From Planctomycetota bacterium (GTDB taxonomy: Bacteria; Planctomycetota; SZUA-567; H5-PLA8), in assembly GCA_015075375.1 (NCBI GenBank), contig JABTUM010000001.1, positions 2,165,201-2,229,200 of the forward strand: DNA of 64,000 nt, in the 5' to 3' direction. The translations under genes were made by a program, and so were the position numbers. Below are positions 1 to 8,973 of the stretch, one piece after another (the stretch's first letter is position 1; every line of letters starts with the position of its first letter). The notes under the pieces were generated by a model. The model was given only the letters and a program-made list of their open reading frames with translations. It did no database searches and was not told where the DNA came from.

Positions 1-61
1 TTGAGGTAAGATGCGCCGCAAGTAGAGCCTGCTTTCCAAAGGCTCTGGGAATCGACCGCGC

Positions 62-1129
62 ATGGCTTTCGGCCAAGGCTCGCACGTACTTGGACACCCT
101 TCGGGTGAAGCCGCCGGAGGCGGCGGCGAAAAGCGCCGCGTCGTCATCGGCGGTTTCGAGCTCAAAAAGAAGCTCGGCGAAGGCGCCGTCGGGATGGTCT
201 TCCTGGCCAAGCAGATCAGCATGGATCGCCTCGTGGCGGTGAAGATCCTGCAACCCGAGTTCGCGCGCGACCCCGTGCTGCAAGAGCGCTTCCTCTCCGA
301 AGCGCGGCTCAGCGCCCGCCTGAACCACCTCCACATCATCAACGGCATCGACTGCGGCGTCGACCAGGGCTACACCTACTTCGCCATGGAGTACGTGGAC
401 GGACCCACCGGCCAGCAGATGCTCCGCGAGCGCCAGAAGATCGAACCGGCGGAAGCGTTCGATATGATCCGCCAAGTGGTCGATGCGCTGATCTACGCGC
501 ACGCCCAGGGGCTGGTGCACCGCGACATCAAGCCCGATAACATCATGCTTACTTCGGGCAAGGTGGCCAAGCTCTGCGATCTGGGGCTGGCCAAAAAGAT
601 GGGGCAGACCGAGGTCAAAGCCGACAGCCGCGCCGGCATGGCCGTGGGCACGCCGCACTACATCTCGCCCGAACAGGCCCGCGCCGACCGCAACTTCGAC
701 GGGCGGACCGACATTTACGCCTTGGGCGCGACCTTCTACCACATGCTGGTGGGGCATACGCCCTTCACGGGCGGTGGCGCGATGGTCATCATGGCCAAGC
801 ATCTCACCGAAACCTGTCCCAGCCCCTGCGACGAGGTCGCCACGATCCCGCTGGTCTACGGCGTCGTGATCAGCCGCATGATGGCCAAGGATCCCAACGA
901 CCGCTACCCGACTGCCGAAGCGCTGGCCGAGGAACTCGATGCCATTCGCGAGACCGGCCGCCCCGTGCACACGGTCTTCCGCGGAGCGACCTCCTGCGCG
1001 CTGCCGCAGAAACTGCTCCAGGCGCGCGGCACCGGACCCCAAGGCACAGTGCGGCAGTCCGGCCGCCAGACCTCCGTGACGCGCCGCAGGCTCGGACCCG
1101 GACGCACCGGCCGCTTCCGCAAACGCTGA
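62..1129 (+). CDS. Ser/Thr protein kinase (PknB-like), cytoplasmic
   Basis: This 355-residue protein is a eukaryotic-type Ser/Thr kinase. Visible motifs are the glycine loop GEGAVG (39-44), the ATP-anchoring lysine in VAVK (K61), the catalytic loop HRDIKPDN (153-160, base D155), DLG in place of DFG (173-175) and GTPHYISPEQ (196-205) in the activation and P+1 segments. All catalytic residues are present, so it should be active. There is no transmembrane segment. The C-terminal tail of about 60 residues is Arg/Gly-rich and probably disordered. The start has no strong Shine-Dalgarno, so a nearby alternative start is possible. A hydrolase gene follows after 39 nt and may be co-transcribed. The C-lobe (MAKHLTE) closely resembles that of the pseudokinase at 7519-8910, so the two are probably paralogues. 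Substrates are unknown. Confidence 0.93.
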   Translation: MAFGQGSHVLGHPSGEAAGGGGEKRRVVIGGFELKKKLGEGAVGMVFLAKQISMDRLVAVKILQPEFARDPVLQERFLSEARLSARLNHLHIINGIDCGVDQGYTYFAMEYVDGPTGQQMLRERQKIEPAEAFDMIRQVVDALIYAHAQGLVHRDIKPDNIMLTSGKVAKLCDLGLAKKMGQTEVKADSRAGMAVGTPHYISPEQARADRNFDGRTDIYALGATFYHMLVGHTPFTGGGAMVIMAKHLTETCPSPCDEVATIPLVYGVVISRMMAKDPNDRYPTAEALAEELDAIRETGRPVHTVFRGATSCALPQKLLQARGTGPQGTVRQSGRQTSVTRRRLGPGRTGRFRKR

Positions 1130-1168
1130 AGCGCGCTTTCTGCACTCACGTCTAAGAAGGCTCTCCAC

Positions 1169-2107
1169 ATGTCCGCATTACCCGGCATGAAGCACTACCC
1201 CGGCGCGAGCGAGATCGACGCGTGGTGCGACGATCTATGGGCCTTAGCCGACCGCACCGCTTGCACGGCGGGCGTGCTGACCGATAGCCCGGGCCGCTTC
1301 GCCTACGGCGTGCGGCACGCCAAGAACGCGGTGTACGTAAAGTTCGTCCCCGAAGGCCCCGAACCGCTTCCGCCGTTCCACGGCTATTGGCAGCCCGCGG
1401 CCGCCGGACCCGCTCCGCTTCTGGTCCACGTGCCCGGCTACGGCGCCGAAATGAGCGCCCATCCCGAACTGGTCGCGCAAGGGTTCAACGTCCTGCACGT
1501 CAGTCCGCTCGGCTACGCCACGCCGCAAGGCCCTGACGACTCCAAGAAGAAGGACGGCAACTGGCCCGTGCTGCCCGAGACCGCGCGCTCCGGCGGGCGC
1601 GAAGGCTATCGGCACTGGTTGACCGAAGTGATCCTCGCCGTGCGCTGGGCGCTCGAACAGGAGAAGGTGCTCAAGAACCGCGTCAGCTTCTTCGGGACCA
1701 GCCAAGGCGGCGGAACGGCGCTACTCCTGGGCAGCCTTTACAAGGGCCGCGGAGCGCGCTGCGTAGCGGCGGACGTACCCTTCCTGATCAACTTCCCGCT
1801 GGCGTATTCCAAGGCCAACCAAGGCGCGTACGGCCTGATCGGCAAGGGCCTCTCCGACTCCCCCACCCCGGCCATCGCCTGGCGCGCCATCGGCACGGTG
1901 GACGCGCTCAGCCACGTCCACCGCCTCGACCTGCCCGTGCTGCTCACCGCGGGCGAGCAGGACGGCACGTGCCCGCCCGATACCATCGAATCGCTCTTCG
2001 CTAAGCTCCCCGGCACCAAGAGCTACACGCTGCTCAAGAACCAATGGCACGACTACACCGGCCCGTTTTTGCATCAGGCCGCCGCGTGGTTCCGGTTGTG
2101 GGCGTAA
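1169..2107 (+). CDS. Alpha/beta hydrolase, acetyl-xylan-esterase-like
   Basis: This is a 312-residue alpha/beta-hydrolase. The nucleophile elbow GTSQGG gives Ser178. The acid is probably Asp265 in AGEQDGTCPPD and the base His294 in QWHDYT. The spacing and the GTSQGGG elbow resemble the acetyl-xylan esterase / cephalosporin-C deacetylase family (AXE1), whose members deacetylate sugars, but the exact substrate cannot be read from the sequence. No signal peptide is visible, so it is probably cytoplasmic. A purine-rich AAGAAGG lies before the ATG. It follows the kinase gene by 39 nt and converges on the DUF6807 gene. A second esterase-like hydrolase is at 41528-42634. Confidence 0.82.
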   Translation: MSALPGMKHYPGASEIDAWCDDLWALADRTACTAGVLTDSPGRFAYGVRHAKNAVYVKFVPEGPEPLPPFHGYWQPAAAGPAPLLVHVPGYGAEMSAHPELVAQGFNVLHVSPLGYATPQGPDDSKKKDGNWPVLPETARSGGREGYRHWLTEVILAVRWALEQEKVLKNRVSFFGTSQGGGTALLLGSLYKGRGARCVAADVPFLINFPLAYSKANQGAYGLIGKGLSDSPTPAIAWRAIGTVDALSHVHRLDLPVLLTAGEQDGTCPPDTIESLFAKLPGTKSYTLLKNQWHDYTGPFLHQAAAWFRLWA

Positions 2108-2172
2108 TGCCTCTGAAGTGTGTAAGTCCGGTCTGAATCGATCGCGAAAGACGCTAAACGCCTCGCGCCAAC

Positions 2173-3021
2173 TCAACCCTTCGCGAACGCCTGCCACTCC
2201 GCCTCTACCCGCGCCGCATCGGTCGCCCCGCAGAATCCCAGCACCCGGTAACGCGAGATCGCCGTCGCGCCACGGCCAAGCGTCCATGCGCCCGCGATGC
2301 AGCGGCTTGGCGCGATCCCCAACTGTCCGTCCACGCGCCACGGATTCGGATGCTCCGCGTTGCCCGGATGATCCAGGATCGCCAAGCCGCACCAGTCGCC
2401 GCGCTCCCGCCCGCCCGTTTCGCGGCCGGGAATCGGCAGACTCACCGCCACCCAGCGCGCGCGCTGCCCTTCGGCTTCCTGATTCTTCCGGCCTGCGCTG
2501 TTCAACGCTTCGCCACCGCTCTCCTTGCGGTACGGCATGCGCAGAAACAACCCGCCGTACGGATGCTTCCCGAACGTAACCTCCACCGCTGCGGTCAGCG
2601 ACCATGCCATATCCAGCGCGTACGTCTCGCCGCGGTCTTCGAGCGTCCAGTGCTGCGACTCGGTCAGCACCGCCGCGCCCGCCCCGTCGCGCCAATCGCA
2701 GATGGCCGTCCATTCGGCGCGCGAGCCCGTCACGTTCGGAGCGGCCAGCGGGCGCGAATAGAAAAAACCGCGCTGCTCCTTGGCCCACTGTTCGGTCCAG
2801 TAGTCCAGTCCGTTCACGTGATGCAAGCCCACGTACAGGCCGTGCTGCCACGGATGATGCCCAGGCGCATCTTCGGTCAGTTCGCCGTTCAAATCCGGCG
2901 CGCGCAACGGATGCAGATACAGCCGCGCATCCGAACGCGCGTGCTGCGTGACCAGGGCCGGACCATCCGGCGTGCGGTGGAAACTCAACAAGTGCGGTTC
3001 GTGGCGAGCGTGCAGCGGCAT
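2173..3021 (-). CDS. DUF6807 (PmoA-like) family protein
   Basis: The protein has 282 residues. The segment HHPWQHGLYVGLHHVNGLDYW (with neighbouring residues) is the hallmark of the DUF6807 family, often annotated PmoA-like, which is frequent in planctomycetes and Bacteroidetes and is often found near sugar-catabolic genes. The fold is probably a beta-sandwich; no enzymatic activity is established, and the methane-oxygenase label in databases is misleading. The ATG at 3021 is chosen because AGGAG lies six bases upstream; a TTG two codons earlier is the only longer option. It diverges from the ferritin-like gene across a 150-bp intergenic region. No signal peptide is visible. Confidence 0.8.
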   Translation of the reverse strand: MPLHARHEPHLLSFHRTPDGPALVTQHARSDARLYLHPLRAPDLNGELTEDAPGHHPWQHGLYVGLHHVNGLDYWTEQWAKEQRGFFYSRPLAAPNVTGSRAEWTAICDWRDGAGAAVLTESQHWTLEDRGETYALDMAWSLTAAVEVTFGKHPYGGLFLRMPYRKESGGEALNSAGRKNQEAEGQRARWVAVSLPIPGRETGGRERGDWCGLAILDHPGNAEHPNPWRVDGQLGIAPSRCIAGAWTLGRGATAISRYRVLGFCGATDAARVEAEWQAFAKG

Positions 3022-3115
3022 GGCCAACTCCTATACGGGATGAGATCGCAGCACTCTACCGCCGTCCCGCCGCAGGGCGAACGCAAGCCGGGAGCGCCAT
3101 GGAATTATACTTTTC

Positions 3116-3144
3116 TTGACAAAGTCTAATGCGCGGGATTTACT
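3116..3144 (+). promoter_or_regulatory. Sigma-70-type promoter of the ferritin-like gene
   Basis: A perfect -35 box TTGACA (3116-3121) is followed after 17 bp by TTTACT (3139-3144, four of six matches to TATAAT). An AT-rich stretch precedes the -35 box. A start site near 3151 would leave a leader of about 20 nt carrying AAGGAG (3160-3165) six bases before the ATG at 3172. The box positions are seen directly; promoter activity is inferred. Confidence 0.65.
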
Positions 3145-3171
3145 TTGCACCACAAAGCCAAGGAGCCGCCC

Positions 3172-3984
3172 ATGCCCGCTACCGTCCCTACCCGCGCCGC
3201 CACGCCCAGGAACCCTAGCCTTGCCGCAGACGCTCGGCCTTGGTCTGCCGAGCGCTGGTGCGGTTATTTCGAAGGCAACACCACCGCGTGGCTCTCCAGT
3301 CCGCTGCACGGTTCCGCTGCTCTGACCACCTCCGAGCGCGCCGCCATCGCCGATTCCATCGCCATGTTCCAGTTGGGCGAAAGCGGCGGCGGGACCCACG
3401 TGCGGCGCGCGGCCGCAGCCTACGTCGCGCGCGGCGGCGAAGCTGCGTACGTGCAGGCGCTGGCTCTCTTCATCGCCGAAGAACAGCGCCACGGCGCCGA
3501 ACTGGGACGCTTCATGGATGCCGCGGGGCTCGCGCGCTGGAAGCGTTGCACCACCGACGGCTGCTTTCGAACCCTCCGGCACACGGGCGGGCTCGAACGC
3601 GCCATCGCCGTGCTGCTCACCGCCGAGGTTATCGCGCAGGTGTACTATCGAGCCCTCCGCTCGGCGACGAACTCGTCCTGGCTGCGCGCCTTATGCACCC
3701 GGATTCTGCGTGACGAAGTCGCGCACATCGCCTTCCAGGCCGAACGCTTGGCGCTGCTGCGCCGATCGCGCGGGCCTTGCGCGCGAGCATGGCGGAACGC
3801 CTTGCAGCGCGTCCTTTTCGCGGGTGCGGTGAGTTGGGTGTATAGCACGCATGGCCGGTGCCTGCGTGCCGGGGGCTTTCCTCTAAGGCGCTTCTGGCGC
3901 TCCTGCTGGAGCCGCTACCGCATGGCGCATGCGCGCTGGAATGCCCCGCACATCCAACACAAGCTCAATTCCCGTAATGAGTAA
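3172..3984 (+). CDS. Ferritin-like diiron-domain protein
   Basis: This 270-residue protein has the four-helix diiron ligand pattern. Candidate ligands are E70 in helix A, EEQRH (E103/E104, H107) in helix B, E152 in AEVIAQ in helix C, and DEVAH (E182, H185) in helix D. This paired ExxH arrangement is typical of ferritin-like oxidases and storage-type proteins. The C-terminal 70 residues are very Arg/Trp-rich and do not belong to the four-helix core. The ATG at 3172 is chosen because of the AAGGAG six bases upstream; a TTG at 3145 is in frame but has no such site. It stands alone behind its own promoter. Whether it is an oxygenase, a rubrerythrin relative or a storage protein cannot be decided here. 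Confidence 0.75.
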   Translation: MPATVPTRAATPRNPSLAADARPWSAERWCGYFEGNTTAWLSSPLHGSAALTTSERAAIADSIAMFQLGESGGGTHVRRAAAAYVARGGEAAYVQALALFIAEEQRHGAELGRFMDAAGLARWKRCTTDGCFRTLRHTGGLERAIAVLLTAEVIAQVYYRALRSATNSSWLRALCTRILRDEVAHIAFQAERLALLRRSRGPCARAWRNALQRVLFAGAVSWVYSTHGRCLRAGGFPLRRFWRSCWSRYRMAHARWNAPHIQHKLNSRNE

Positions 3985-4086
3985 CAGCGCCGGTCCGAAT
4001 CGCGCCGCCTAATCGTACGATTCCCTCGAAACCTGGGCCGTCCTGCTCGCGTCCTATTCAACGAGCCTTTACTAAGGAGTGCCCTC

Positions 4087-7000
4087 ATGAAGCGCAGATG
4101 CTCCCTCGCCGCCCTGGTCCTTGCGTTGCTCGCGTTAAGCAGCCCTTACTTCCCCAGCTTCGCCAATCCCGAACCGCCACCGCCTTCCCCGGTCTCGCTG
4201 AGCAACCCCGACGGGCAGGAAATGGACCTGCTCCGCTACGACCTGCGCCTCGCGGTGCACGGTCCGCTGGCGCTGACCGAGATGGAAATGGTCTTCCGCA
4301 ATCCGCAGGACCGCCAGATGGAAGGGCGCTTCCAGTACCTTCTGCCGCCGGGCGCGACCTTAAGCCGCTTTGCCAAGGAAGTGGATGGGAAGCTGATGGA
4401 AGGCGAGGTCGTCGAGACCAAGCGCGCGCGCGCCGTATACCGGCAGATCCTGCACACGCTGCGCGATCCGGCGCTGCTGGAGCAGGATCAGGGCAACCGC
4501 TTCAGCGCCAAGGTCTTTCCCATTCCCGCGAAGGGCACCGTGCGTCTGCTGCTCGGCTACTCCCAGTGCCTGCCTCTCAAGAACGACAAGCGCAAGCTCA
4601 CCATTCCCATGGCCGGCATGCCGGTGATCCAAGACTTCAGCTTCTCGGCGGTGATTCGCGCGGGCTTCGGCTCCGGCTTGCATCCGGGCAGCACGCACGG
4701 CTTCGCCGTGGCGACCGAACAGGCCGGCACAATTCAGATCCTTTCGAAGCGCCAAGCGAACTACAAGCCCGAACGCGATCTGGTGCTTGAGTTCCAGGGC
4801 TCCGACGGCGGCCCGAAAGCGCAAGCCCTGCGCGCCGGGAATTTCGAACTGCTCAGCTATCGTCCCAGTCTGGCCTGGAAAGAAGGGCTGGCTGCGCCGC
4901 GCGATCAGGTCTGGTACTTCGATACCAGCGCCAGCAACGCCGATACGCACGAACGCCGCATGGAGGCAGTCGAGAAGCTCCTGAAAGCCGTTCAAGGCAG
5001 CTACGACACGCTCGACGCCTATGCCTTCGACCTCGACGTCGCGCACCTCACGACCTACACCGATCCGGCGAAGGGCAACAACGGCACGCCGAAGAGCATC
5101 CCGTGGTGCCTGCGCCAGCGCCACGCCTTAGGCGCGACGGACCTGGCTCGAGCATTGAAGCATGCGTGCGACTTGGCCAAGACGAAGGCCGCGCCCGCCC
5201 AATTCGTATTCGTCACCGACGGCATCGCGACCTGGGGCGCGACGGAGGCCGGCGAAGTCCTCAAGGCCGTCGAAGGCTGGCCCGAACGCTCATCGCTCAG
5301 CGTTCTGGTGCTGGGCGCAAAGCAGGATGCGACGTTTCTGAACGCACTGGTCGAGAAGACGGGCGGCCGCGTGGCAGTCGCGTCGTTGGGCGAAGCGCTC
5401 GATAAGGAACTGCAACAGGCGCTGAGCGAGATCGCCCGGCCGTTGGGTGCGACGTTCGAGTTCTACTCCGAGGGCACCGCATGGCTGTACCCCAAGCGCT
5501 TCCGCGACGTCCAACCCGGCGACGAACTGCTCGTCTTCGCGCAGCTCGAAGCAGGCGCCGCGCCCAAGCTGGGGGTCATTAAGCGCGATACCCGCGGCGG
5601 CGTCGAGCGGGACGAAGCGTTTACGCAGGCGCCCGCGGAAGCGCCGGGCTTTGCGCCACTGCTGGAACGCGAAGCGTACCGCGCCTGTCTCGCCCATTTG
5701 GAAGCTCAGGAACGCGATACTTCCGACGCGGCTAAAAAAGAAGCCCTGCGCAAAGAGCGGATCGAGATCAGCGTCAAGCACCGCGTGCTCTGTTCGCTCA
5801 CCAGCCTGCTGGTCCTGGAAACCGAGAACGATTACGCGCGCTTCGGGATCGACCGCAAAGCGCTGGCCGGCATCATGACCGTCGGCCCGATGGGCATTCA
5901 AGCTCTGGCCCGTACCGAAGCGGATCTGGCGCTGCGTCCGGCGCCCAAGCCCGCCGAGCCCAAGCCCGCGGCCAAGCAAGGCGGAGCCCGCCTCGAGCAG
6001 GAAGCGTTGGCGCGGTCGGAAGCCAAGAGCGACGATGCGCGACCGACCGCGCTTTCGGCCGGAGAGGCCGATGGGGAACTCGCCGATTTGGACAAGTCCA
6101 TCGGCAACGCCGAAGGCGGCTATTCGGACATTCACGACCCTGCCGGACCCGGGCGCGATACCGGCGGTACAAGCTCCGGCGGCGGCGCAAACCATTTCGC
6201 CGCGCCTCAGGGCGGAACTCCGGCGCAATCACCTCCACCCGCGACGAACGCACCCGAACGCACCCGAGAAGTCGCGCAGGCGGCGGCGCCCGCCGACGCG
6301 CCAAGCGCGCGTCCGGCCGAGCAAGACGCAGCCTCGAACCCGGCTCTCGTGGCCCCCGCATGGACCCAACAGGCGCAGCGCAAGATCGGCGAAGGCGACC
6401 TGAAAGGCTTGCTTGCCAAGGTCCAGGCCAATCCGCTGGATCGCATGGCGCGCAACAGCTTGGCCGAAGCCCGCGTCAAGCTCGCCGACTGGGACGCGCT
6501 CCTGGCCGACGCCTTCGAATGGCTCCCGCTCGACCCCGAGAACCCGCAGGTCTTCGAGCACCTTGCTTCGGCCAGCGCGAAATTAGGCGCGCCCGAACAG
6601 GCCCTGCGCGCGGTCACCTCCGTGGCCGAGGTCGCGCCGCGCAACAGCGCGTATCTCGAACGCGCCGGCTGGCTCCTGCTCGTCGCCGGACAACGCGCCC
6701 ACGCCGAAACGCTCTTCCGCCGCGCCATCGCCGAGCGCGACGACCACGCCAACGGCTTCCGGGGCTTGGCGCTGAGCCTCTGGCTGGCCGGCAAACACGA
6801 GGCCGCCGCCGAAGTCCTCGAAGCCGCGCTGGGCAAGACCTTCGACGGACGCTACGGCGACGCGGCGCGCGTCTTGCGCGAAGAACTGGCCTACGTCTAC
6901 CGCGCCTGGATCGCCGCCGATCCGGCCGCGTTCAAAACGGTTCCCGAGCGCGCCAAGCGTAACAAAGTCAGTCTAGACAAGTGGGATGCGCTGCGCGTTA

Positions 7001-7383
7001 CGCTGGCTTGGGAAACCGATGCCAACGATGTGGACCTGCACGTGGTCGATCCGAAAGGCGAGGAGTGCTTCTACTCGCACACGCAGACCGCTTCAGGTCT
7101 GAGCCTGTACAGCGACCAGACCCAAGGGTTGGGGCCGGAGGTGATCCGCACCGGCAAGCTCCTGCCCGGCGCCTACCAGGTGGGGGTGAAGTACTACAAC
7201 CCCGGCCCGATGGGCGTCAGCCGCGGCGTGGTAGTGGTCTATCGGCCCGACCCCTCCGGCTTGGTGGCCCAGCCCCAGATCGCGCCGTTCTGCCTTGTAC
7301 CCCAAGGCGAAGACATCCGGCACCTGCTGGAGATCTCGGCCGCGCCCCAGGCGAATGCACAGGTGCCGAAACCCGCGCGCTGA
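4087..7383 (+). CDS. Secreted VIT-VWA-TPR-DUF2135 protein
   Basis: The 1098-residue protein has an N-terminal signal peptide (about 1-26), a VIT domain (about 35-165) and a von Willebrand A domain from about residue 272. The VWA domain shows a MIDAS-like DTSAS (about 277), then GATDL and VFVTDG. A long Ala/Pro/Gly-rich linker (about 620-750) leads to TPR-like helices (about 760-950). A terminal DUF2135 (YfaP-type) beta domain (about 966-1065) contains WETDANDVDLHVVDP. VIT-VWA pairs occur in inter-alpha-trypsin-inhibitor-like proteins and usually mediate protein contacts. AAGGAG lies seven bases before the ATG. The pseudokinase gene follows after 135 nt with its own possible promoter. It is probably a periplasmic or surface scaffold; its partner is unknown. 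Confidence 0.88.
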   Translation: MKRRCSLAALVLALLALSSPYFPSFANPEPPPPSPVSLSNPDGQEMDLLRYDLRLAVHGPLALTEMEMVFRNPQDRQMEGRFQYLLPPGATLSRFAKEVDGKLMEGEVVETKRARAVYRQILHTLRDPALLEQDQGNRFSAKVFPIPAKGTVRLLLGYSQCLPLKNDKRKLTIPMAGMPVIQDFSFSAVIRAGFGSGLHPGSTHGFAVATEQAGTIQILSKRQANYKPERDLVLEFQGSDGGPKAQALRAGNFELLSYRPSLAWKEGLAAPRDQVWYFDTSASNADTHERRMEAVEKLLKAVQGSYDTLDAYAFDLDVAHLTTYTDPAKGNNGTPKSIPWCLRQRHALGATDLARALKHACDLAKTKAAPAQFVFVTDGIATWGATEAGEVLKAVEGWPERSSLSVLVLGAKQDATFLNALVEKTGGRVAVASLGEALDKELQQALSEIARPLGATFEFYSEGTAWLYPKRFRDVQPGDELLVFAQLEAGAAPKLGVIKRDTRGGVERDEAFTQAPAEAPGFAPLLEREAYRACLAHLEAQERDTSDAAKKEALRKERIEISVKHRVLCSLTSLLVLETENDYARFGIDRKALAGIMTVGPMGIQALARTEADLALRPAPKPAEPKPAAKQGGARLEQEALARSEAKSDDARPTALSAGEADGELADLDKSIGNAEGGYSDIHDPAGPGRDTGGTSSGGGANHFAAPQGGTPAQSPPPATNAPERTREVAQAAAPADAPSARPAEQDAASNPALVAPAWTQQAQRKIGEGDLKGLLAKVQANPLDRMARNSLAEARVKLADWDALLADAFEWLPLDPENPQVFEHLASASAKLGAPEQALRAVTSVAEVAPRNSAYLERAGWLLLVAGQRAHAETLFRRAIAERDDHANGFRGLALSLWLAGKHEAAAEVLEAALGKTFDGRYGDAARVLREELAYVYRAWIAADPAAFKTVPERAKRNKVSLDKWDALRVTLAWETDANDVDLHVVDPKGEECFYSHTQTASGLSLYSDQTQGLGPEVIRTGKLLPGAYQVGVKYYNPGPMGVSRGVVVVYRPDPSGLVAQPQIAPFCLVPQGEDIRHLLEISAAPQANAQVPKPAR

Positions 7384-7432
7384 ACGACCTGCCGGTCAAA
7401 ATTTAATTAGGGAGGGGTGACTAACCACCCTG

Positions 7433-7476
7433 TTGCCTTCGTCTTAGTGCGGGACTATCCTTGTAGGTGAGGATAG
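7433..7476 (+). promoter_or_regulatory. Possible promoter with overlapping hairpin, upstream of the pseudokinase
   Basis: TTGCCT (7433-7438) and TATCCT (7456-7461) are 17 bp apart and each matches the sigma-70 consensus at four of six positions. The -10 box is the left arm of an inverted repeat, CTATCCT (7455-7461) and AGGATAG (7470-7476), with an 8-nt loop. That could be an operator or a structure at the 5' end of the transcript. Both calls are tentative. Confidence 0.35.
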
Positions 7477-7518
7477 GTCCGGGCTAGGGGGGTGCTCGAT
7501 TGCCGCCCCGGAGGCCAG

Positions 7519-8910
7519 ATGGAACAGCGCGAAGCCACGCATTCGAATCCGGAACCGGCCGCGTCGCAAACGGACGTTCCGAAGCGCATCGGATCCTACA
7601 CGATCCTGAGCCGCCTTTACGACGGCAGCATCAGCACGCTCTATAAGGCCAAGCAGGATCGTCTGGGCCGCGTCGTGGCCTTGAAGACGCTCAAGGAATG
7701 GCCCCCTGCTCACAACATGATTCTCGAACGCTTCAACCGCGCGACTTTCGTCGGCGCGCAGGTGGTGCATCCCAACGTCCCGGTGCTGTACGAATCGGGC
7801 ACGGTGGACGGGTACCATTTCGCGGCGCTGGAGTACATCCACGCGCAGACGCTGCAGGAACTCCTCGCCGAACGCACGCGCGTGAGCGAACGCCGCGCGG
7901 TCTGGATCGGGCTCCAAGTCGCCCGGGCGCTCAGCGCGCTGCACGCGAAACGAATCATTCACCGCAATGTGAAACCGAAGAATATCCTGGTCGAACCCGA
8001 CGGGCGCGTGCGCCTCGTGGGCATGGGCTTGGCCAAGGTCGATGCCGCCTGCTTCACGCAGGAACTCGACGCGCAGACCATCGGCACGCCGCATTACATG
8101 GCGCCCGAAATCATCCGCGGCTGCTGCACCGATCCACGCAGCGATCTGTACTCGCTGGGCGTGACGATGTACGTGATGGTCACCGGCCGGCCGCCCTTCG
8201 CGAAGGGCATCCCCGCGGCGGTGATGGCCAAGCATCTGTACGAAAAGCCCGACGCGCTGAAACAGCTCGACCCGGACCTCTCCGACGAGTTCGTCGCGCT
8301 GGTCGAGCACATGATGGCCAAATGCCCGCACGAGCGCCCCGAGTCGGCGGAGAAAGTGGCCGAGCAGCTCGAGCGCATGGCGCGGCGGCTTTACCGCGAC
8401 AAACTCGGCGGCGCGCCTGCCTTGGCCGAACCCTGGCATGCGAACATCCCCTGGGCGGCGCTGGCGCGCGGAGCGGGCGTATTCTTCGGCACGCTCCTGG
8501 CCGTATTCCTCCTGGGCATGGCCACCTACGGCACTTGGGCCTTTTTCTGGAACGCCGAACCGGCCCCCGCCGCACCGGCGCGCTCCGCGCCGATCGCCGT
8601 CCCCGCGGAACGCCCAACGGTCGCGGCCGAAGCGCAGGTCGAAGAGTTGCAAGAGCCCGGCAACCCCATCCAAGAACGCATTCGAGTCGAGTTTCTGCGC
8701 CTGGTGAAGCTGGAGGAAGGATTCCGCCGCGACGGCTGGCAGGGTGTAGGCGAATGGGAGCGCTTCCTGCGCACCTTCCCCGACGCGCCCGAAGAACTCC
8801 GCGCCCGCGCGCAGGCCGAAGTCCGCCGCTTCCGGCAGCAGGAAATCGAGCGCATGGGCGCCCGCGCCGGACGCCAGGACAACCCCGGCGGCGAAGACCT
8901 CGAGTTCTAA
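7519..8910 (+). CDS. Membrane-anchored pseudokinase (Ser/Thr-kinase fold, catalytic residues lost)
   Basis: The 463-residue protein has a clear Ser/Thr kinase fold. The VALK lysine (K56), HPN, GTPHYMAPE (189-197) and a TGRPPF C-lobe are intact. The catalytic elements are not. The glycine loop reads LYDGSIST, without GxGxxG. The alpha-C glutamate position is Ala/Thr (RFNRATF). The catalytic loop is HRNVKPKN, with Asn150 replacing the catalytic Asp. DFG is replaced by GMG (168-170). Phosphotransfer is therefore very unlikely. One membrane helix (about 318-344) is followed by an extracytoplasmic region of about 115 residues with predicted helices. GGAGG lies just before the ATG at 7519; a GTG at 7492 is also in frame. 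It is a likely paralogue of the kinase at 62-1129 and may be a sensor or scaffold. Confidence 0.9.
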   Translation: MEQREATHSNPEPAASQTDVPKRIGSYTILSRLYDGSISTLYKAKQDRLGRVVALKTLKEWPPAHNMILERFNRATFVGAQVVHPNVPVLYESGTVDGYHFAALEYIHAQTLQELLAERTRVSERRAVWIGLQVARALSALHAKRIIHRNVKPKNILVEPDGRVRLVGMGLAKVDAACFTQELDAQTIGTPHYMAPEIIRGCCTDPRSDLYSLGVTMYVMVTGRPPFAKGIPAAVMAKHLYEKPDALKQLDPDLSDEFVALVEHMMAKCPHERPESAEKVAEQLERMARRLYRDKLGGAPALAEPWHANIPWAALARGAGVFFGTLLAVFLLGMATYGTWAFFWNAEPAPAAPARSAPIAVPAERPTVAAEAQVEELQEPGNPIQERIRVEFLRLVKLEEGFRRDGWQGVGEWERFLRTFPDAPEELRARAQAEVRRFRQQEIERMGARAGRQDNPGGEDLEF

Positions 8911-8946
8911 AAAAACCGGGCGGCCCGCGAAGGCCGCCCGTTAACT
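8909..8946. terminator. Bidirectional intrinsic terminator
   Basis: The stem CGGGCGGCC (8917-8925) pairs with GGCCGCCCG (8932-8940) over a six-base loop. On the minus strand the hairpin is followed by a run of T from the A-tract at 8909-8915, giving a strong terminator for the lipoprotein gene. On the plus strand only TTAACT follows, so termination of the pseudokinase transcript is probably weaker. It lies between convergent genes. Confidence 0.8.
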
Positions 8947-8973
8947 CCACGACTGCACGGCCAAGCTGCCGCT

